64,000 nt of DNA from CAWEDP01 sp963807925 (GCA_963807925.1 CAWEDP010000002.1:1240001-1304000); one strand, 5' to 3'. Positions 37,724-46,995 are shown, counted from the stretch's first letter. Program-made: numbers and translations. The notes: generated from the letters alone by a model not told the origin.

Positions 37724-38403
37724 GCGTGCTCGTCGCGCCCTCCATCCTCTCCGCCGACTTCGCGGCGCTCGGCGCGGCGATCGAAGCGGTGGAGCGCGGC
37801 GGCGCGGATCTGATTCACGTCGACGTCATGGACGGCCACTTCGTCCCGAACATCACCATCGGGCCGCCGGTCGTCAAGGCGATCAGGCGGGTCGCCTCGG
37901 TCCCGCTCGACGTGCACCTGATGATCCAGGATCCGGATCGCTACATCGAGGCATTCGCGGAGGCGGGCGCCGCGATGCTGTCGGTCCACGTGGAGGTGCT
38001 CCCGCACCTGCATCGGACGATTCACGCCATCAAGGCGCTCGGCGTGAAGAGCGGCGTCGTCCTCAACCCGTCGACGCCGGTCGTGACGATCGAGGAGATC
38101 GCCGGCGATGTCGATTTCGTGCTGGTCATGTCGGTCAATCCCGGCTTCGGCGGCCAGCGGTTCATTCCGCGGAGCGAGGCGAAGATCGCCGCGGTCCGGG
38201 CGCTCCTCGATCGCGCGGGCCATCCGGTGCCGGTGGAAGTCGACGGCGGCATCGACGCCCAGAACGTCGGACGGGTCGTCCGCGCCGGCGCGCGCGTCAT
38301 CGTGGCCGGCTCCGCGATCTTCAACACGCCGGACCCCGAGGCGGCGACGCGCGCGCTGAAAGCGGCCGCCCTCGCCCCGTTCGACCAACCCGTCGCTCGA
38401 TGA
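37720..38403 (+). CDS. rpe: Ribulose-phosphate 3-epimerase
   Basis: A 227-residue TIM-barrel metalloenzyme of the pentose phosphate pathway. Signatures: APSILSADFAALG, HVDVMDGHFVPNITIG (catalytic Asp and metal ligands), VLVMSVNPGFGGQRFI, VDGGID and VAGSAIF. Overlaps the PASTA gene stop by four bases (ATGA), a neighbour pair often seen in bacteria. Confidence 0.97.
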   Translation: MSVLVAPSILSADFAALGAAIEAVERGGADLIHVDVMDGHFVPNITIGPPVVKAIRRVASVPLDVHLMIQDPDRYIEAFAEAGAAMLSVHVEVLPHLHRTIHAIKALGVKSGVVLNPSTPVVTIEEIAGDVDFVLVMSVNPGFGGQRFIPRSEAKIAAVRALLDRAGHPVPVEVDGGIDAQNVGRVVRAGARVIVAGSAIFNTPDPEAATRALKAAALAPFDQPVAR

Positions 38404-38431
38404 TCCAGCCAGACGCTCCACAGCAGGCGGG

Positions 38432-38872
38432 ATGTCGGTGAGCAGCGCCCGATCGGTCTCGCGCGTCCGCGTGCGGTACGCGGAAACCGACCAGATGGGC
38501 GTGGTCTATCACGCCAACTACTTCGTCTGGTTCGAGGTCGGCCGGACCGATCTGCTGCGGCAGTCCGGCGAAACGTATCGCGAGCTCGAAACCGAAGGCG
38601 TGAGCCTCCCGGTCATCCTCGCGCACTGCGAGTACCGGGTGCCCGCGCGGTACGACGACGAACTGGAAATCCGGACAACGGGGTCGATCCTGACCCACGT
38701 GCGCCTGGAATTCACCTACGAGATCGTGCGCCTGACCGACGGCGTGCTCCTCGTGACCGGCCACACCGTGCACGCGGCGCTGGACCGCGCCGGCCGTCCG
38801 TGCCGGCTCCCGCGCCGCGTACGAGCGCTGCTCGAGAGCGCAATCGAAACGACCGGAGCCGAGACGCGGTGA
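38432..38872 (+). CDS. YbgC/4-hydroxybenzoyl-CoA-type acyl-CoA thioesterase
   Basis: A 146-residue hotdog-fold thioesterase. The catalytic motif RYAETDQMGVVYHANYFVWFE with its Asp is intact, followed by the long central helix and the strand FTYEIVRL. Such proteins hydrolyse short acyl-CoAs and are often linked to envelope genes. The stop overlaps the epimerase GTG start (GTGA). Confidence 0.92.
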   Translation: MSVSSARSVSRVRVRYAETDQMGVVYHANYFVWFEVGRTDLLRQSGETYRELETEGVSLPVILAHCEYRVPARYDDELEIRTTGSILTHVRLEFTYEIVRLTDGVLLVTGHTVHAALDRAGRPCRLPRRVRALLESAIETTGAETR

Positions 38873-39807
38873 AGGCGCTCGTCACCGGCGTGGCCGGGTT
38901 CATCGGGTCCACCCTCGCGGAGCGGCTCTGCGTCCTGGGCGCGGAGGTGATCGGCCTCGACTGCTTCACCGATTACTACGCGCGCAGCGTCAAGGAAGGC
39001 AACCTCTCGGCGCTGCGCACGCAGCCTCGCTTCCGGTTCGTCGAAAACACCCTTCAGGAGGCCGACCTCGCCACGATCCTGACCGATCGCACGCACGTGT
39101 TCCACCTGGCGGCGCAGGCGGGTGTCCGGAAAAGCTGGGGGCGCGATTTCGCCGTCTATACGAGCAACAACATCGAGGCGACGCAAGTGCTGCTCGAGGC
39201 GTGCGTCGAGCGTCCGCTCGAGCGTCTGGTGTACGCGTCGAGCTCGTCGGTGTACGGCGACGGTGTCGCGCTGCCGATGCGGGAGGACGTGGCGCTGCAG
39301 CCGGTGTCGCCGTACGGGGTGACGAAACTGGCCGCCGAACAGCTTTGCTACCTGTACCACGTGAATCACGGCGTCCCGACGGTCTCGCTGCGCTATTTCA
39401 CGGTGTACGGCCCGAGACAGCGCCCCGACATGGGGTTCCACCGGTTCCTCCGCGCAACGCTCGCCGGCGACCCGATCACCGTCTACGGCGATGGCGAGCA
39501 GACCCGCGATTTCACCTACGTGGCGGACGCGGTCGCGGCCACCGTCGCCGCCGCCACGCGGGGCGTGGCCGGGCGTGTGTACAATATCGGAGGCGGCTCG
39601 CGCGTCACCCTGAATCACGTCCTCGAGGTCATCGCGAGGGTCGCCGGCCGGCAGCCGCTCATCCGGAGGGACGCGGCTCAGAAGGGCGACATGCGGCATA
39701 CCTACGCCGACACGTCGCGCGCCCGGCTGGATCTGGGGTTCGCCCCGGCCGTGTCGCTCGAAGACGGACTGACTGCCGAATACCAATGGTTGGCAAAGAC
39801 CCTGTGA
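38869..39807 (+). CDS. NAD-dependent sugar-nucleotide epimerase/dehydratase (extended SDR)
   Basis: A 312-residue extended short-chain dehydrogenase. NAD loop TGVAGFIGSTLAERL, then FHLAAQAGVRKSWG, catalytic Ser in YASSSSVYGD and YxxxK in SPYGVTKLAAEQ. The RYFTVYGPRQRPDM motif favours UDP-glucose/UDP-glucuronate 4-epimerase types. The GTG start at 38869 overlaps the thioesterase stop, and its own stop overlaps the next GTG in the same way. Likely makes a surface-polysaccharide precursor, fitting the nucleotidyltransferase and mutase nearby. Confidence 0.92.
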   Translation: MKALVTGVAGFIGSTLAERLCVLGAEVIGLDCFTDYYARSVKEGNLSALRTQPRFRFVENTLQEADLATILTDRTHVFHLAAQAGVRKSWGRDFAVYTSNNIEATQVLLEACVERPLERLVYASSSSVYGDGVALPMREDVALQPVSPYGVTKLAAEQLCYLYHVNHGVPTVSLRYFTVYGPRQRPDMGFHRFLRATLAGDPITVYGDGEQTRDFTYVADAVAATVAAATRGVAGRVYNIGGGSRVTLNHVLEVIARVAGRQPLIRRDAAQKGDMRHTYADTSRARLDLGFAPAVSLEDGLTAEYQWLAKTL

Positions 39808-40610
39808 CCCTTCGCGCCTCTCTCCTGCTGATCTCGGCAGCGGTCGCGCTGGCGGGTGGGTGCGTGACCGAGGGGCCAAGAACGCTTCCCGCCGGCACGC
39901 TCGAACCCGACAAGTTCCTGTACGACAAGGGCACGACCGCCCTCCAGGCGAAGAAGTGGCTCACGGCGCGCGAGTACTTCAAGCAGGTGGTGGAAACCTA
40001 CACCGGCAGCCCGTATCGGCCCGACGCGAAGCTCGCCGTCGGCGACACGTATCTCGGCGAAGGCAACGCCGAGTCGCTGGTCCTCGCCATCAACGAATTC
40101 ACCGAGTTCCTGGCGTTCTACCCGACGAACAAGCGCGCCGATTACGCGCAGTACAAGCTCGGCCTGGCGCACTTTCTCCAGATGCGGCGGCCCGAGCGCG
40201 ACCAGACCGAGACGCGCGACGCGATCAAGGAGTTCCAGACCCTCATCGCGCGCTACCCCAACAGCGAGCTGATGCCGGAGGTCAAGGCCAAGCTGCGCGA
40301 GGCGCGCGATCGCCTGAGCGACGCGGATTACCTCGTCGGCTTCTTCTATTTCCGCCAGCGGTGGTACCCGGGAGCGGTCGACCGTTTCCAGTCGGTGCTC
40401 AAGGAGGATCCGGAGTACACGCGGCGCGACGCCGTGTACTTCCATCTGGGCGAGTCCTTCCTGAAGGTCAAGCGCGAAGCCGAAGCGCTGCCGTACTTCG
40501 AGCGGGTGGTCACGGAATTCAAGGAGAGCGACTACCTCGACGACGCACGGAAGCGGGTCGCCGAGCTGAAAGCGACGATAGCCGCGAAGGCGGACGCCTC
40601 GAAGGACTAG
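39804..40610 (+). CDS. bamD: Outer-membrane assembly lipoprotein BamD/YfiO family
   Basis: A 268-residue lipoprotein: signal peptide LRASLLLISAAVALAGGC with a slightly atypical lipobox, then five TPR-like repeats (FLYDKGTTALQAKKWLTAREYF; FQTLIARYPNSELMPE; LGESFLKVKREAEALPYFERV). BamD is the essential TPR scaffold of the BAM complex in Gram-negative outer membranes. The GTG start at 39804 overlaps the epimerase stop. Its TAG stop shares the palindromic CTAG with the convergent pgsA stop. Confidence 0.88.
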   Translation: MTLRASLLLISAAVALAGGCVTEGPRTLPAGTLEPDKFLYDKGTTALQAKKWLTAREYFKQVVETYTGSPYRPDAKLAVGDTYLGEGNAESLVLAINEFTEFLAFYPTNKRADYAQYKLGLAHFLQMRRPERDQTETRDAIKEFQTLIARYPNSELMPEVKAKLREARDRLSDADYLVGFFYFRQRWYPGAVDRFQSVLKEDPEYTRRDAVYFHLGESFLKVKREAEALPYFERVVTEFKESDYLDDARKRVAELKATIAAKADASKD

Positions 40611-41212
40611 CCCGCCTTGCGGTCGCCGCGCCGCTCCTGGGCGGCGGTGAAGTCCGCGACCCGCGGGCTGAGAGGGCCGAAGCGGCGGAAGTAATCGGCC
40701 GCCGACACGAGGGCCGCGGCGACGGCCACCCACAGCGCGGCGTTTCCGATCAGCATCAGCTGGGCCTGGCGGCCGTGCCCCAGGATGAGCGCCAGGATCG
40801 CGACGACCTGCGCCACCATCTTGACCTTGCCGAGCGGCGAGGCCGGCACCACCACGCCGCGGGCGTACAGGAAGCTCCTGAACGCCATCACCGCGAATTC
40901 GCGCCCCAGGATCACGGCGACCATCCAGGCCGGCGCCAGATCCATCTGCACGAGCGAGATGAGCGCCGCGAGAATCAGCAGCTTGTCCGCCAGGGGATCG
41001 ATGAACTGCCCGAGCGAGGTGATCTGCTTCCGCCGCCGCGCGAGGTAGCCATCGGCCCAGTCGGTGAGCGACGCGAGGCCGAAGATAGCCGCGCCCACGA
41101 ATTCCTTGGGCACGCCGAAAATCTGCCGCCCTTCGAACTTCGTCAGCAGCACCACCACCAGCAGCGGCACCAGGAAGATGCGCGTGACCGTCAACGAATT
41201 CGGCAGGTTCAT
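40607..41212 (-). CDS. pgsA: CDP-diacylglycerol-glycerol-3-phosphate 3-phosphatidyltransferase
   Basis: A 201-residue membrane enzyme making phosphatidylglycerol phosphate. The CDP-alcohol phosphotransferase motif DWADGYLARRRKQITSLGQF and then IDPLADK fits D-x2-DG-x2-AR-x8-G-x3-D-x3-D. About six hydrophobic helices. ATG 41212 (MNLPNSLTVTRI) is the family start. Transcribed divergently from the nucleotidyltransferase gene across a 38-base gap holding a 14-bp palindrome. Confidence 0.95.
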   Translation of the reverse strand: MNLPNSLTVTRIFLVPLLVVVLLTKFEGRQIFGVPKEFVGAAIFGLASLTDWADGYLARRRKQITSLGQFIDPLADKLLILAALISLVQMDLAPAWMVAVILGREFAVMAFRSFLYARGVVVPASPLGKVKMVAQVVAILALILGHGRQAQLMLIGNAALWVAVAAALVSAADYFRRFGPLSPRVADFTAAQERRGDRKAG

Positions 41213-41226
41213 GGCGCCGTGAAGAC

Positions 41227-41240
41227 CGATGATATCATCG
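41227..41240. promoter_or_regulatory. Palindromic -10 element between divergent pgsA and nucleotidyltransferase genes
   Basis: cgatgatatcatcg is a 14-bp perfect palindrome. It contains TATCAT on each strand, 12 bases before the plus-strand ATG at 41251 and 16 bases before the minus-strand pgsA ATG. One sequence could serve as both -10 boxes or as an operator. Confidence 0.45.
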
Positions 41241-41250
41241 GGGGCTGTCG

Positions 41251-42306
41251 ATGAAGGCGATCCTCCTGGCCGGGGGCAAGGGCACGCGCCTTCGCCCACT
41301 GACCATTCATACCCCGAAGCCGATCGTCCCGATCTTCAACCGCCCGTTCCTGCACTATCAGCTGGACCTGCTGAAACAGGTGCCGGAAATCGACGAAGTG
41401 ATCCTGAGCCTCAACTACCAGCCGCGCCGGATCGAGGAAATCTTCGGCGACGGCGGCGACAGCGGGGTGGCCATCCGGTACGTCGTCGAGCCGGCGCCGC
41501 TCGGGACGGCCGGCGCAATCCGCTACGCCGGCGACGCGCTGCGGGAATCGGTCGTGGTGTTCAACGGCGACGTCCTGACCGGGCTCGATCTGGGGGCCGT
41601 CATCGCCCTGCACCGCGAGCGCCGCGCCCGCGCCACGATCGTGCTGACGCCGGTCGAGAACCCGGCCGCCTACGGTCTGGTCGAAAGCGATGCGGCGGGC
41701 AACATCCAGCGCTTCCTCGAGAAACCGTCGGCCGACGAGATCACGTGCAACACGATCAACGCCGGCATCTACGTGCTCGAGCCCGACACGTTCGACCGGA
41801 TTCCCCGGGAGGTGCCCTGGTCGATCGAGCGGAGCTTCTTTCCTTCCTTGATCGAGCGCGGCGAGACCTTTGTCGCCTACGTCGATCGCGGCTACTGGAT
41901 CGACATCGGCACGCCCGAAAAGTACATGCAGGTGCACGCCGACATCATGGACGGCCGCTACCGCATGCCGCCGTTCACCGCCGGTCCCGCGACCTGCTGG
42001 GTGTCGCCGGACGCCCGCGTCGAGGACGGGGCCGTGCTCGAGGGGCCGTGTTTCGTCGACGAGGGCGCCATCGTCAAGGCGGGGGCTCGCATCGGGCCGT
42101 ACACCGTGATCGGCCGGCAGGTTCACGTCGAGGAGCATGCCCAGCTCGACCACGCGATCGTCTGGGCCAACACCCGCATCAGCCAGGAGGCCGTCGTGCG
42201 CGGGTCGATCCTGGGGCGGCACTGCCACGTCGGGCGCAGCGCCGTCATCGCCGACGGCGTGGTGCTCGGCGACAAATCGGTGGTGACCGACTACAGTCGG
42301 CTGTAG
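41251..42306 (+). CDS. Sugar-1-phosphate nucleotidyltransferase (mannose-1-P guanylyltransferase-like) with LbetaH repeats
   Basis: A 351-residue enzyme. N-terminal GT-A-like fold with LLAGGKGTRLRPLT, the lysine in TPKPIVPIFNRP, VVFNGDVLTG and the metal site GYWIDIGTPEKYMQ. From ~residue 250 a left-handed beta-helix of hexapeptide repeats follows (VSPDARVEDGAVLEGPCFVD). This architecture is shared by eukaryotic-type GDP-mannose pyrophosphorylases and bacterial GlmU/RfbA relatives; the sugar and base are not certain. The mutase gene follows with no gap. Confidence 0.9.
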   Translation: MKAILLAGGKGTRLRPLTIHTPKPIVPIFNRPFLHYQLDLLKQVPEIDEVILSLNYQPRRIEEIFGDGGDSGVAIRYVVEPAPLGTAGAIRYAGDALRESVVVFNGDVLTGLDLGAVIALHRERRARATIVLTPVENPAAYGLVESDAAGNIQRFLEKPSADEITCNTINAGIYVLEPDTFDRIPREVPWSIERSFFPSLIERGETFVAYVDRGYWIDIGTPEKYMQVHADIMDGRYRMPPFTAGPATCWVSPDARVEDGAVLEGPCFVDEGAIVKAGARIGPYTVIGRQVHVEEHAQLDHAIVWANTRISQEAVVRGSILGRHCHVGRSAVIADGVVLGDKSVVTDYSRL

Positions 42307-43677
42307 ATGAGCGACCACATGCAGGTCGATCCGAGGATCTTCAAGGCCTACGACGTTCGGGGCGTCTACCCGTCCGAGATCGACGAGGACGCGGCGCGCG
42401 CCATCGGCGCGGCGTTCGTCGTGTACCTGCAGGCGAAGCGCATCGCCGTCGGCCGCGACATGCGGCTTTCCTCGCCATCGCTGGCGGCGGCCTTCATCGA
42501 GGGCGCCGTCGCGCAGGGCGCCGACGTCGTCGATTACGGGATGATGGCGACCGACATGCTGTACTTCGCCGTCGGCCGGGAGGGGCACGATGGAGGGGTG
42601 CAGATTACGGCCTCGCACAATCCCTCCGAGTACAACGGGATGAAGATGGTGCGCCGGGAGGCGCTCGCGCTGAGCGGCGATGCCGGGCTGTCGGACATCC
42701 GCGACATGATCGCGGGAGGGCGCCTTCCGCCGCCGGCGTCCACGCCCGGCCGCGTCACCTCCGCAGGGATCCTGGCCCCGTACGTCGATCACGTGATGTC
42801 GTTCATCGATCCGGCGGTGATCCACCCCTTCAACGTCGTCCTCGACGCCGGCAGCGGCATGGGCGGGCTGGTGGCGCCGCAGTTGTTCGATCGGCTGCCC
42901 TGCCGGACGACGAGGCTGTGCTTCGACATCGACGGGCGCTTTCCGCATCACGAGGCCAACCCGCTCATCGAGGAGAACCGCCGCCACATCGTCGAGCGCG
43001 TGGTGGCCGAGCACGCCGACATCGGCATCGCGTGGGACGGCGACGCCGATCGCTGCTTTTTCGTCGATGGGGCCGGAGCATTCATCAGCGGCGACTTCAT
43101 CACGGCGCTGCTGGCCGAGGCGTTCCTCCTGAAGCACCCGGGCGCTACGGTCATCTACGATCTGCGTGCGAGCTTCGCGGTGAGGGACCTCGTCGCGCAC
43201 TACGGCGGCACGTCGCTGATGAACCGCGTCGGACATGCGTTCTTCAAGGCGAGGATGCGCGAGACGAACGCGATTTTCGGTGGCGAGGTCACCGGGCACT
43301 ATTACTTCCGTGACAACTTCTACGCCGACAACGGGTTCATCCCGTCGCTGCTGATCCTGGAACTGATGTCGAAGAAGGGGCGGAGCCTCCGCGAGCTGGT
43401 GCAGCCGCTCGCGGCGAAGTACTTCATCTCGGGCGAGATCAACACGACGCTGCCGAGCATGGAGGCGGTGCCGGCCAAGCTCGATCACATCGCGGCCTAC
43501 TACGCCGACGCGCGCCAGTACACGCTCGACGGGATCTCCATCGAGTACCCCGACTGGCACTTCAACGTCCGCCCGTCCAATACCGAGCCGCTGTTGAGGC
43601 TGAATCTCGAGTCGCTCGCGTCGCAGGAGCAGATGTCAGCGAAGCGCGACGAGGTCGTCGCGCTGATGCGATCCTAG
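42307..43677 (+). CDS. Phosphomannomutase/phosphoglucomutase
   Basis: A 456-residue alpha-D-phosphohexomutase with all four domains. The phosphoserine loop is ITASHNPSEYNGMK (Ser near 102), the Mg loop DGDADRCFF near 243, the sugar loop GEVTGHYYF and the C-terminal phosphate loop RPSNTEPLLRL. It starts at the base after the nucleotidyltransferase stop, so the two probably convert hexose-6-P to NDP-hexose together. Confidence 0.95.
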   Translation: MSDHMQVDPRIFKAYDVRGVYPSEIDEDAARAIGAAFVVYLQAKRIAVGRDMRLSSPSLAAAFIEGAVAQGADVVDYGMMATDMLYFAVGREGHDGGVQITASHNPSEYNGMKMVRREALALSGDAGLSDIRDMIAGGRLPPPASTPGRVTSAGILAPYVDHVMSFIDPAVIHPFNVVLDAGSGMGGLVAPQLFDRLPCRTTRLCFDIDGRFPHHEANPLIEENRRHIVERVVAEHADIGIAWDGDADRCFFVDGAGAFISGDFITALLAEAFLLKHPGATVIYDLRASFAVRDLVAHYGGTSLMNRVGHAFFKARMRETNAIFGGEVTGHYYFRDNFYADNGFIPSLLILELMSKKGRSLRELVQPLAAKYFISGEINTTLPSMEAVPAKLDHIAAYYADARQYTLDGISIEYPDWHFNVRPSNTEPLLRLNLESLASQEQMSAKRDEVVALMRS

Positions 43678-43713
43678 GCCGGCCGCAGGCGGACACCACG
43701 CCTCGTCGGACGC

Positions 43714-43736
43714 TATAATCGCCGGCAATCAAGGAG
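43714..43736 (+). promoter_or_regulatory. -10 box and ribosome binding site of the HpcH-like gene
   Basis: A consensus TATAAT (43714-43719) and a Shine-Dalgarno AAGGAG (about 43731-43736) precede the ATG at 43743. No convincing -35. Confidence 0.5.
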
Positions 43737-43742
43737 CACGCG

Positions 43743-44711
43743 ATGCCTCGCATCCCGCGGCGGGTTCCGGCGCTTCCCATCCTGGCACTGTCGGTCGCCT
43801 GCCTGGCCACCCTGGCGGCGCAGACCCCCTCGCCCAGGCGCGTCAACAAAGCCATCGAGCTCCTCGCGCAGGGCCAGCCGGTCTACTACACCGGCTCGCA
43901 TTCCGGCACCGAGGGCAGCTTCGAGCAGGGCGTCAAGGACGCGCAGACCTGGGCCGACTACATCAGCTACGACATGGAGCACGCGCCGTTCGACGTGAAG
44001 GGGCTTGCCGACTACATGAAAGGCCTGGCAAAGGGTGGGCCGACCAGGAGCGGCCACAAGACGCCGGCCGTCATCGTCAACGTGCCGGTCAACGGCACCG
44101 ACGAGACGACGGTTCGCGCCAACGCCTGGATGTTCCAGCAGGTGCTGGCCACCGGCGTCCACGGGATCCTGCTGTGCCACGCCGACGATCCGGGCGCCGT
44201 CCGCGCGTTCGTGGAAGCGGTTCGCCTGCCGAACAACATGCAGGGCGTCGGCCATGGGCTCAACGAAGGGCGGCGCGGCGTGCACGGCGCGGAGACCGCC
44301 GCACCGATCTGGGGCGTCTCGCAGCAGGAGTATCTGGCCAGGGCCGACGCCTGGCCGCTGAATCCGGACGGCGAACTGCTCCTCGGGCTCAAGCTGGAAG
44401 ACAAGTACGCGCTCGAGCACGCCGACGCGAACCTGAAGGTGCCAGGTATCGCATTCGCCGAATGGGGCCCGGGCGACATGGCGTTGTCGCTCGGCGTTCG
44501 CAACAGCGGCCGCGGACCGATGCCCGAGCCGCTGCGCCGGGCCCGCGCGACCGTGCTGGCCGCCACCAAGGCCAACAAGGTCTTCTTCCTCAACTCGATG
44601 AACGCCGACGACGTCGTCGACATGATCAAGGAAGGCGTCATGTTGGGGCCCGCGAACGAGCGCGCGGCCGCCATCGGCCGGCAGTACACCAAGCGGACGA
44701 TGCCTTGGTGA
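43743..44711 (+). CDS. Exported HpcH/HpaI-like aldolase family protein
   Basis: A 322-residue protein resembling HpcH/HpaI and citrate-lyase-beta class II aldolases (YISYDMEHAPFDV, GVHGILLCHADDPGAVRAFVEA, FAEWGPGDMALSLG with the metal-binding Glu and Asp). Unlike the cytosolic family it begins with a signal peptide (RVPALPILALSVACLATLAAQ) and so would act in the periplasm. The usual substrate would be a 2-keto-3-hydroxy acid. The function outside the cytoplasm is unknown. Confidence 0.8.
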   Translation: MPRIPRRVPALPILALSVACLATLAAQTPSPRRVNKAIELLAQGQPVYYTGSHSGTEGSFEQGVKDAQTWADYISYDMEHAPFDVKGLADYMKGLAKGGPTRSGHKTPAVIVNVPVNGTDETTVRANAWMFQQVLATGVHGILLCHADDPGAVRAFVEAVRLPNNMQGVGHGLNEGRRGVHGAETAAPIWGVSQQEYLARADAWPLNPDGELLLGLKLEDKYALEHADANLKVPGIAFAEWGPGDMALSLGVRNSGRGPMPEPLRRARATVLAATKANKVFFLNSMNADDVVDMIKEGVMLGPANERAAAIGRQYTKRTMPW

Positions 44712-44720
44712 GGCTCGTGC

Positions 44721-44765
44721 ACAGTGCAGGGTGCGGAGTGCATCGTGCGGAGTACGGAGTGCACC
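44721..44765. repeat. Short degenerate direct repeats
   Basis: gtgcggagt occurs exactly at 44731-44739 and 44745-44753, with a close variant gtacggagt at 44752-44760. They fill the gap between two genes and encode nothing. Confidence 0.55.
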
Positions 44766-44799
44766 GCGCCGCGTCGTGAGGCGAAGCAAAGGAGCCGTC

Positions 44800-46962
44800 A
44801 TGCGGAACGCCCTCGGACTGGCGCTCGGCCTCATGGTCGGGCTCTCGGCTGCTCCGTCGTTCACCGTCGACGAGATTCTGAGCCTGCCGACACCCGACAA
44901 TCTCGTGGCCTCTCCGTCCGGGTCCACCTTCGCGTGGACGTTCGACGAGCGGGGCGTCCGGAACATCTATGTCGCCGAGGGCCCGGACTTCGCGCCGCGC
45001 CGGCTCACTGCCTACACCGAGGACGATGGCCAGGAGCTGACGCAGCTGTCGTTCTCGACTGACGGCGCGCGACTGGTGTACGTGCGCGGCGGCGATCACG
45101 GGGCGAACCGGCCGGCCGACCCGCCCAATCCGGCGGACATGCCGGTCGCCCCGAAGGTGCAAATCTGGTCGGTTCCACTCGCCGGCGGCGCCGCCAGGGC
45201 GATTGCGGACGGCGATCAGCCGGCGATTTCTCCCGACGGGACCCGCGTGGCCTTCGTGCGGGATCGACGCATCTGGATCGCGCCGATCGACGGCGCCAGG
45301 GCCGCCGAAGCCGCGTTCTTCGCCCGCGGCGGTTCCCAGTCACCGGCCTGGTCGCCGGACGGCCGCACGCTGGCGTTCGTTTCCAACCGCGGCGATCACA
45401 GCTTCATCGGCTTGTTCACGCCGTCGCAGCCGATCCGTTTCCTCGCGCCGTCGACGTCGCGCGATTCCGAGCCTGTCTGGTCGCGGGACGGCCGGCGCAT
45501 CGCATTCGTGCGGCAGCCGGGCGCCGGCGGCGCGCCGCGATCGCCGCTCGTCGAACCTCCGTCGACGTGGTCGCTGCTCGTCGCCACTGTCGACTCCTCC
45601 CTCGCCGACCACCCCACCGTGTCGGCGGTCACTGCCCTGACGAGCGGTGACGCGCAGGACCTGATCCTCCGCAACCCCGGAGGACTTGGCATGCAGTGGG
45701 CCGCGGACGACACGTTGGTGTTCCGATCGTACCGCGACGGCTGGCCTCACCTGTATTCGCTCCGCCATCCCGGAACCGGCAGCCGTCCGCTGATGCTCAC
45801 GCCGGGGGCGTTCATGGTGGAACAGTTCGCGATCTCGCCCGATGGCCGCTTCATCGTGTACAACGCGAACACCGGGGCCGATCGCGCCGACCTCGACCGG
45901 CGACATCTTTTTCGGGTGCCGATTGACGCCCCTTCGCCGGCGGCACTCACCTCCGGCCACGGCATCGAGTGGGGGGCGGCCGTACTGGCCGACGGGGGGA
46001 ACATCGCGTTCCTGCAGGCAGACGCCCAGCAGCCGCCGTTGCCCGCGGTGGTCGCAAGCTCCGGCGGCCAGGTCCGGGTGCTGGCGGCCGATCACGTGCC
46101 CTCCGGCTTTCCCGCGCGGCAGTTGGTGGTTCCCGAGCCGGTGACGTTCCGGGCCGCCGACGGCGTCGACGTGCACGGCCAGCTGTTCAAACCGCCAGTC
46201 TCCGGGAGCGCCGCTGTCGCCGGCACTCCGGCCGCCCGGCATCCGGCCGTCGTGTACGTCCACGGCGGAGGGCCGCGGCAGATGCTGCTCGGGTGGCACT
46301 ACCGCTGGGAGTACGCCAACGACTACGGCATCAACCAGTACCTCGCCAGCCGGGGGTTCGTCGTCCTCGCCGTGAACTATCGGCTCAGCGTCGGCTACGG
46401 GAAGGCCGTGCAGTTTCCCGAACGAAGCGGCGCGCGCGGCGCTTCGGAGTACCGCGACGTTCTCGCCGCCGGCCAGTACCTGCAGCAGCGCGCCGACGTC
46501 GATCCCCGGCGCATCGGCGTCTGGGGCGCTTCCTACGGCGGCTATCTCACCGCCCTTGCTCTGGGGCGCAACTCGGATGTCTTCGCCGCCGGCGTGGACG
46601 TCCACGGCGTGCACGATCGGCTCCCGGCGATCAACCCGACCCTTTTCGCGCACGCGATCGTGGGCGACGGGATCACGGAGGCCGATCTCCGGCAGGCCAT
46701 GAAGGTCGAATACGCCTCCTCCCCCATCGCCGCCGTCGGCACGTGGCGCTCGCCGGTGCTGCTCATTCACGGAGACGACGACCGCACGGTCGATTTCCGG
46801 CAGACGATCGATCTCGAGCGACGTCTGAAAGACAAGGGCGTGACGGTCGAGGAGCTGGTGTTGCCCGACGATGTGCACGATCCGCTGCTGTGGAGAAACT
46901 GGGTGACGTCGATGTCGGCCGCCGGCGAGTTCTTCGAGCGGATGCTGAGCACGCCGCGGTAG
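44800..46962 (+). CDS. Secreted S9-family prolyl oligopeptidase-like peptidase
   Basis: A 720-residue enzyme: signal peptide (LGLALGLMVGLSAAP), a seven-bladed TolB/WD40-like propeller with repeated ..SPDG..AFV.. blades (~30-450), and a C-terminal alpha/beta hydrolase. The catalytic Ser is in GVWGASYGGY near 577, Asp in HGDDDRTVDF near 659, His in DDVHDPLLW near 692. ATG 44800 is fixed by AAAGGAG six bases upstream; the frame is open further up only through the short repeats. Dipeptidyl-peptidase-like peptide scavenging is the likely role. Confidence 0.93.
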   Translation: MRNALGLALGLMVGLSAAPSFTVDEILSLPTPDNLVASPSGSTFAWTFDERGVRNIYVAEGPDFAPRRLTAYTEDDGQELTQLSFSTDGARLVYVRGGDHGANRPADPPNPADMPVAPKVQIWSVPLAGGAARAIADGDQPAISPDGTRVAFVRDRRIWIAPIDGARAAEAAFFARGGSQSPAWSPDGRTLAFVSNRGDHSFIGLFTPSQPIRFLAPSTSRDSEPVWSRDGRRIAFVRQPGAGGAPRSPLVEPPSTWSLLVATVDSSLADHPTVSAVTALTSGDAQDLILRNPGGLGMQWAADDTLVFRSYRDGWPHLYSLRHPGTGSRPLMLTPGAFMVEQFAISPDGRFIVYNANTGADRADLDRRHLFRVPIDAPSPAALTSGHGIEWGAAVLADGGNIAFLQADAQQPPLPAVVASSGGQVRVLAADHVPSGFPARQLVVPEPVTFRAADGVDVHGQLFKPPVSGSAAVAGTPAARHPAVVYVHGGGPRQMLLGWHYRWEYANDYGINQYLASRGFVVLAVNYRLSVGYGKAVQFPERSGARGASEYRDVLAAGQYLQQRADVDPRRIGVWGASYGGYLTALALGRNSDVFAAGVDVHGVHDRLPAINPTLFAHAIVGDGITEADLRQAMKVEYASSPIAAVGTWRSPVLLIHGDDDRTVDFRQTIDLERRLKDKGVTVEELVLPDDVHDPLLWRNWVTSMSAAGEFFERMLSTPR

Positions 46963-46995
46963 CGGCCCGCCCGGTACGCCGACGCGTTGGGGCGC

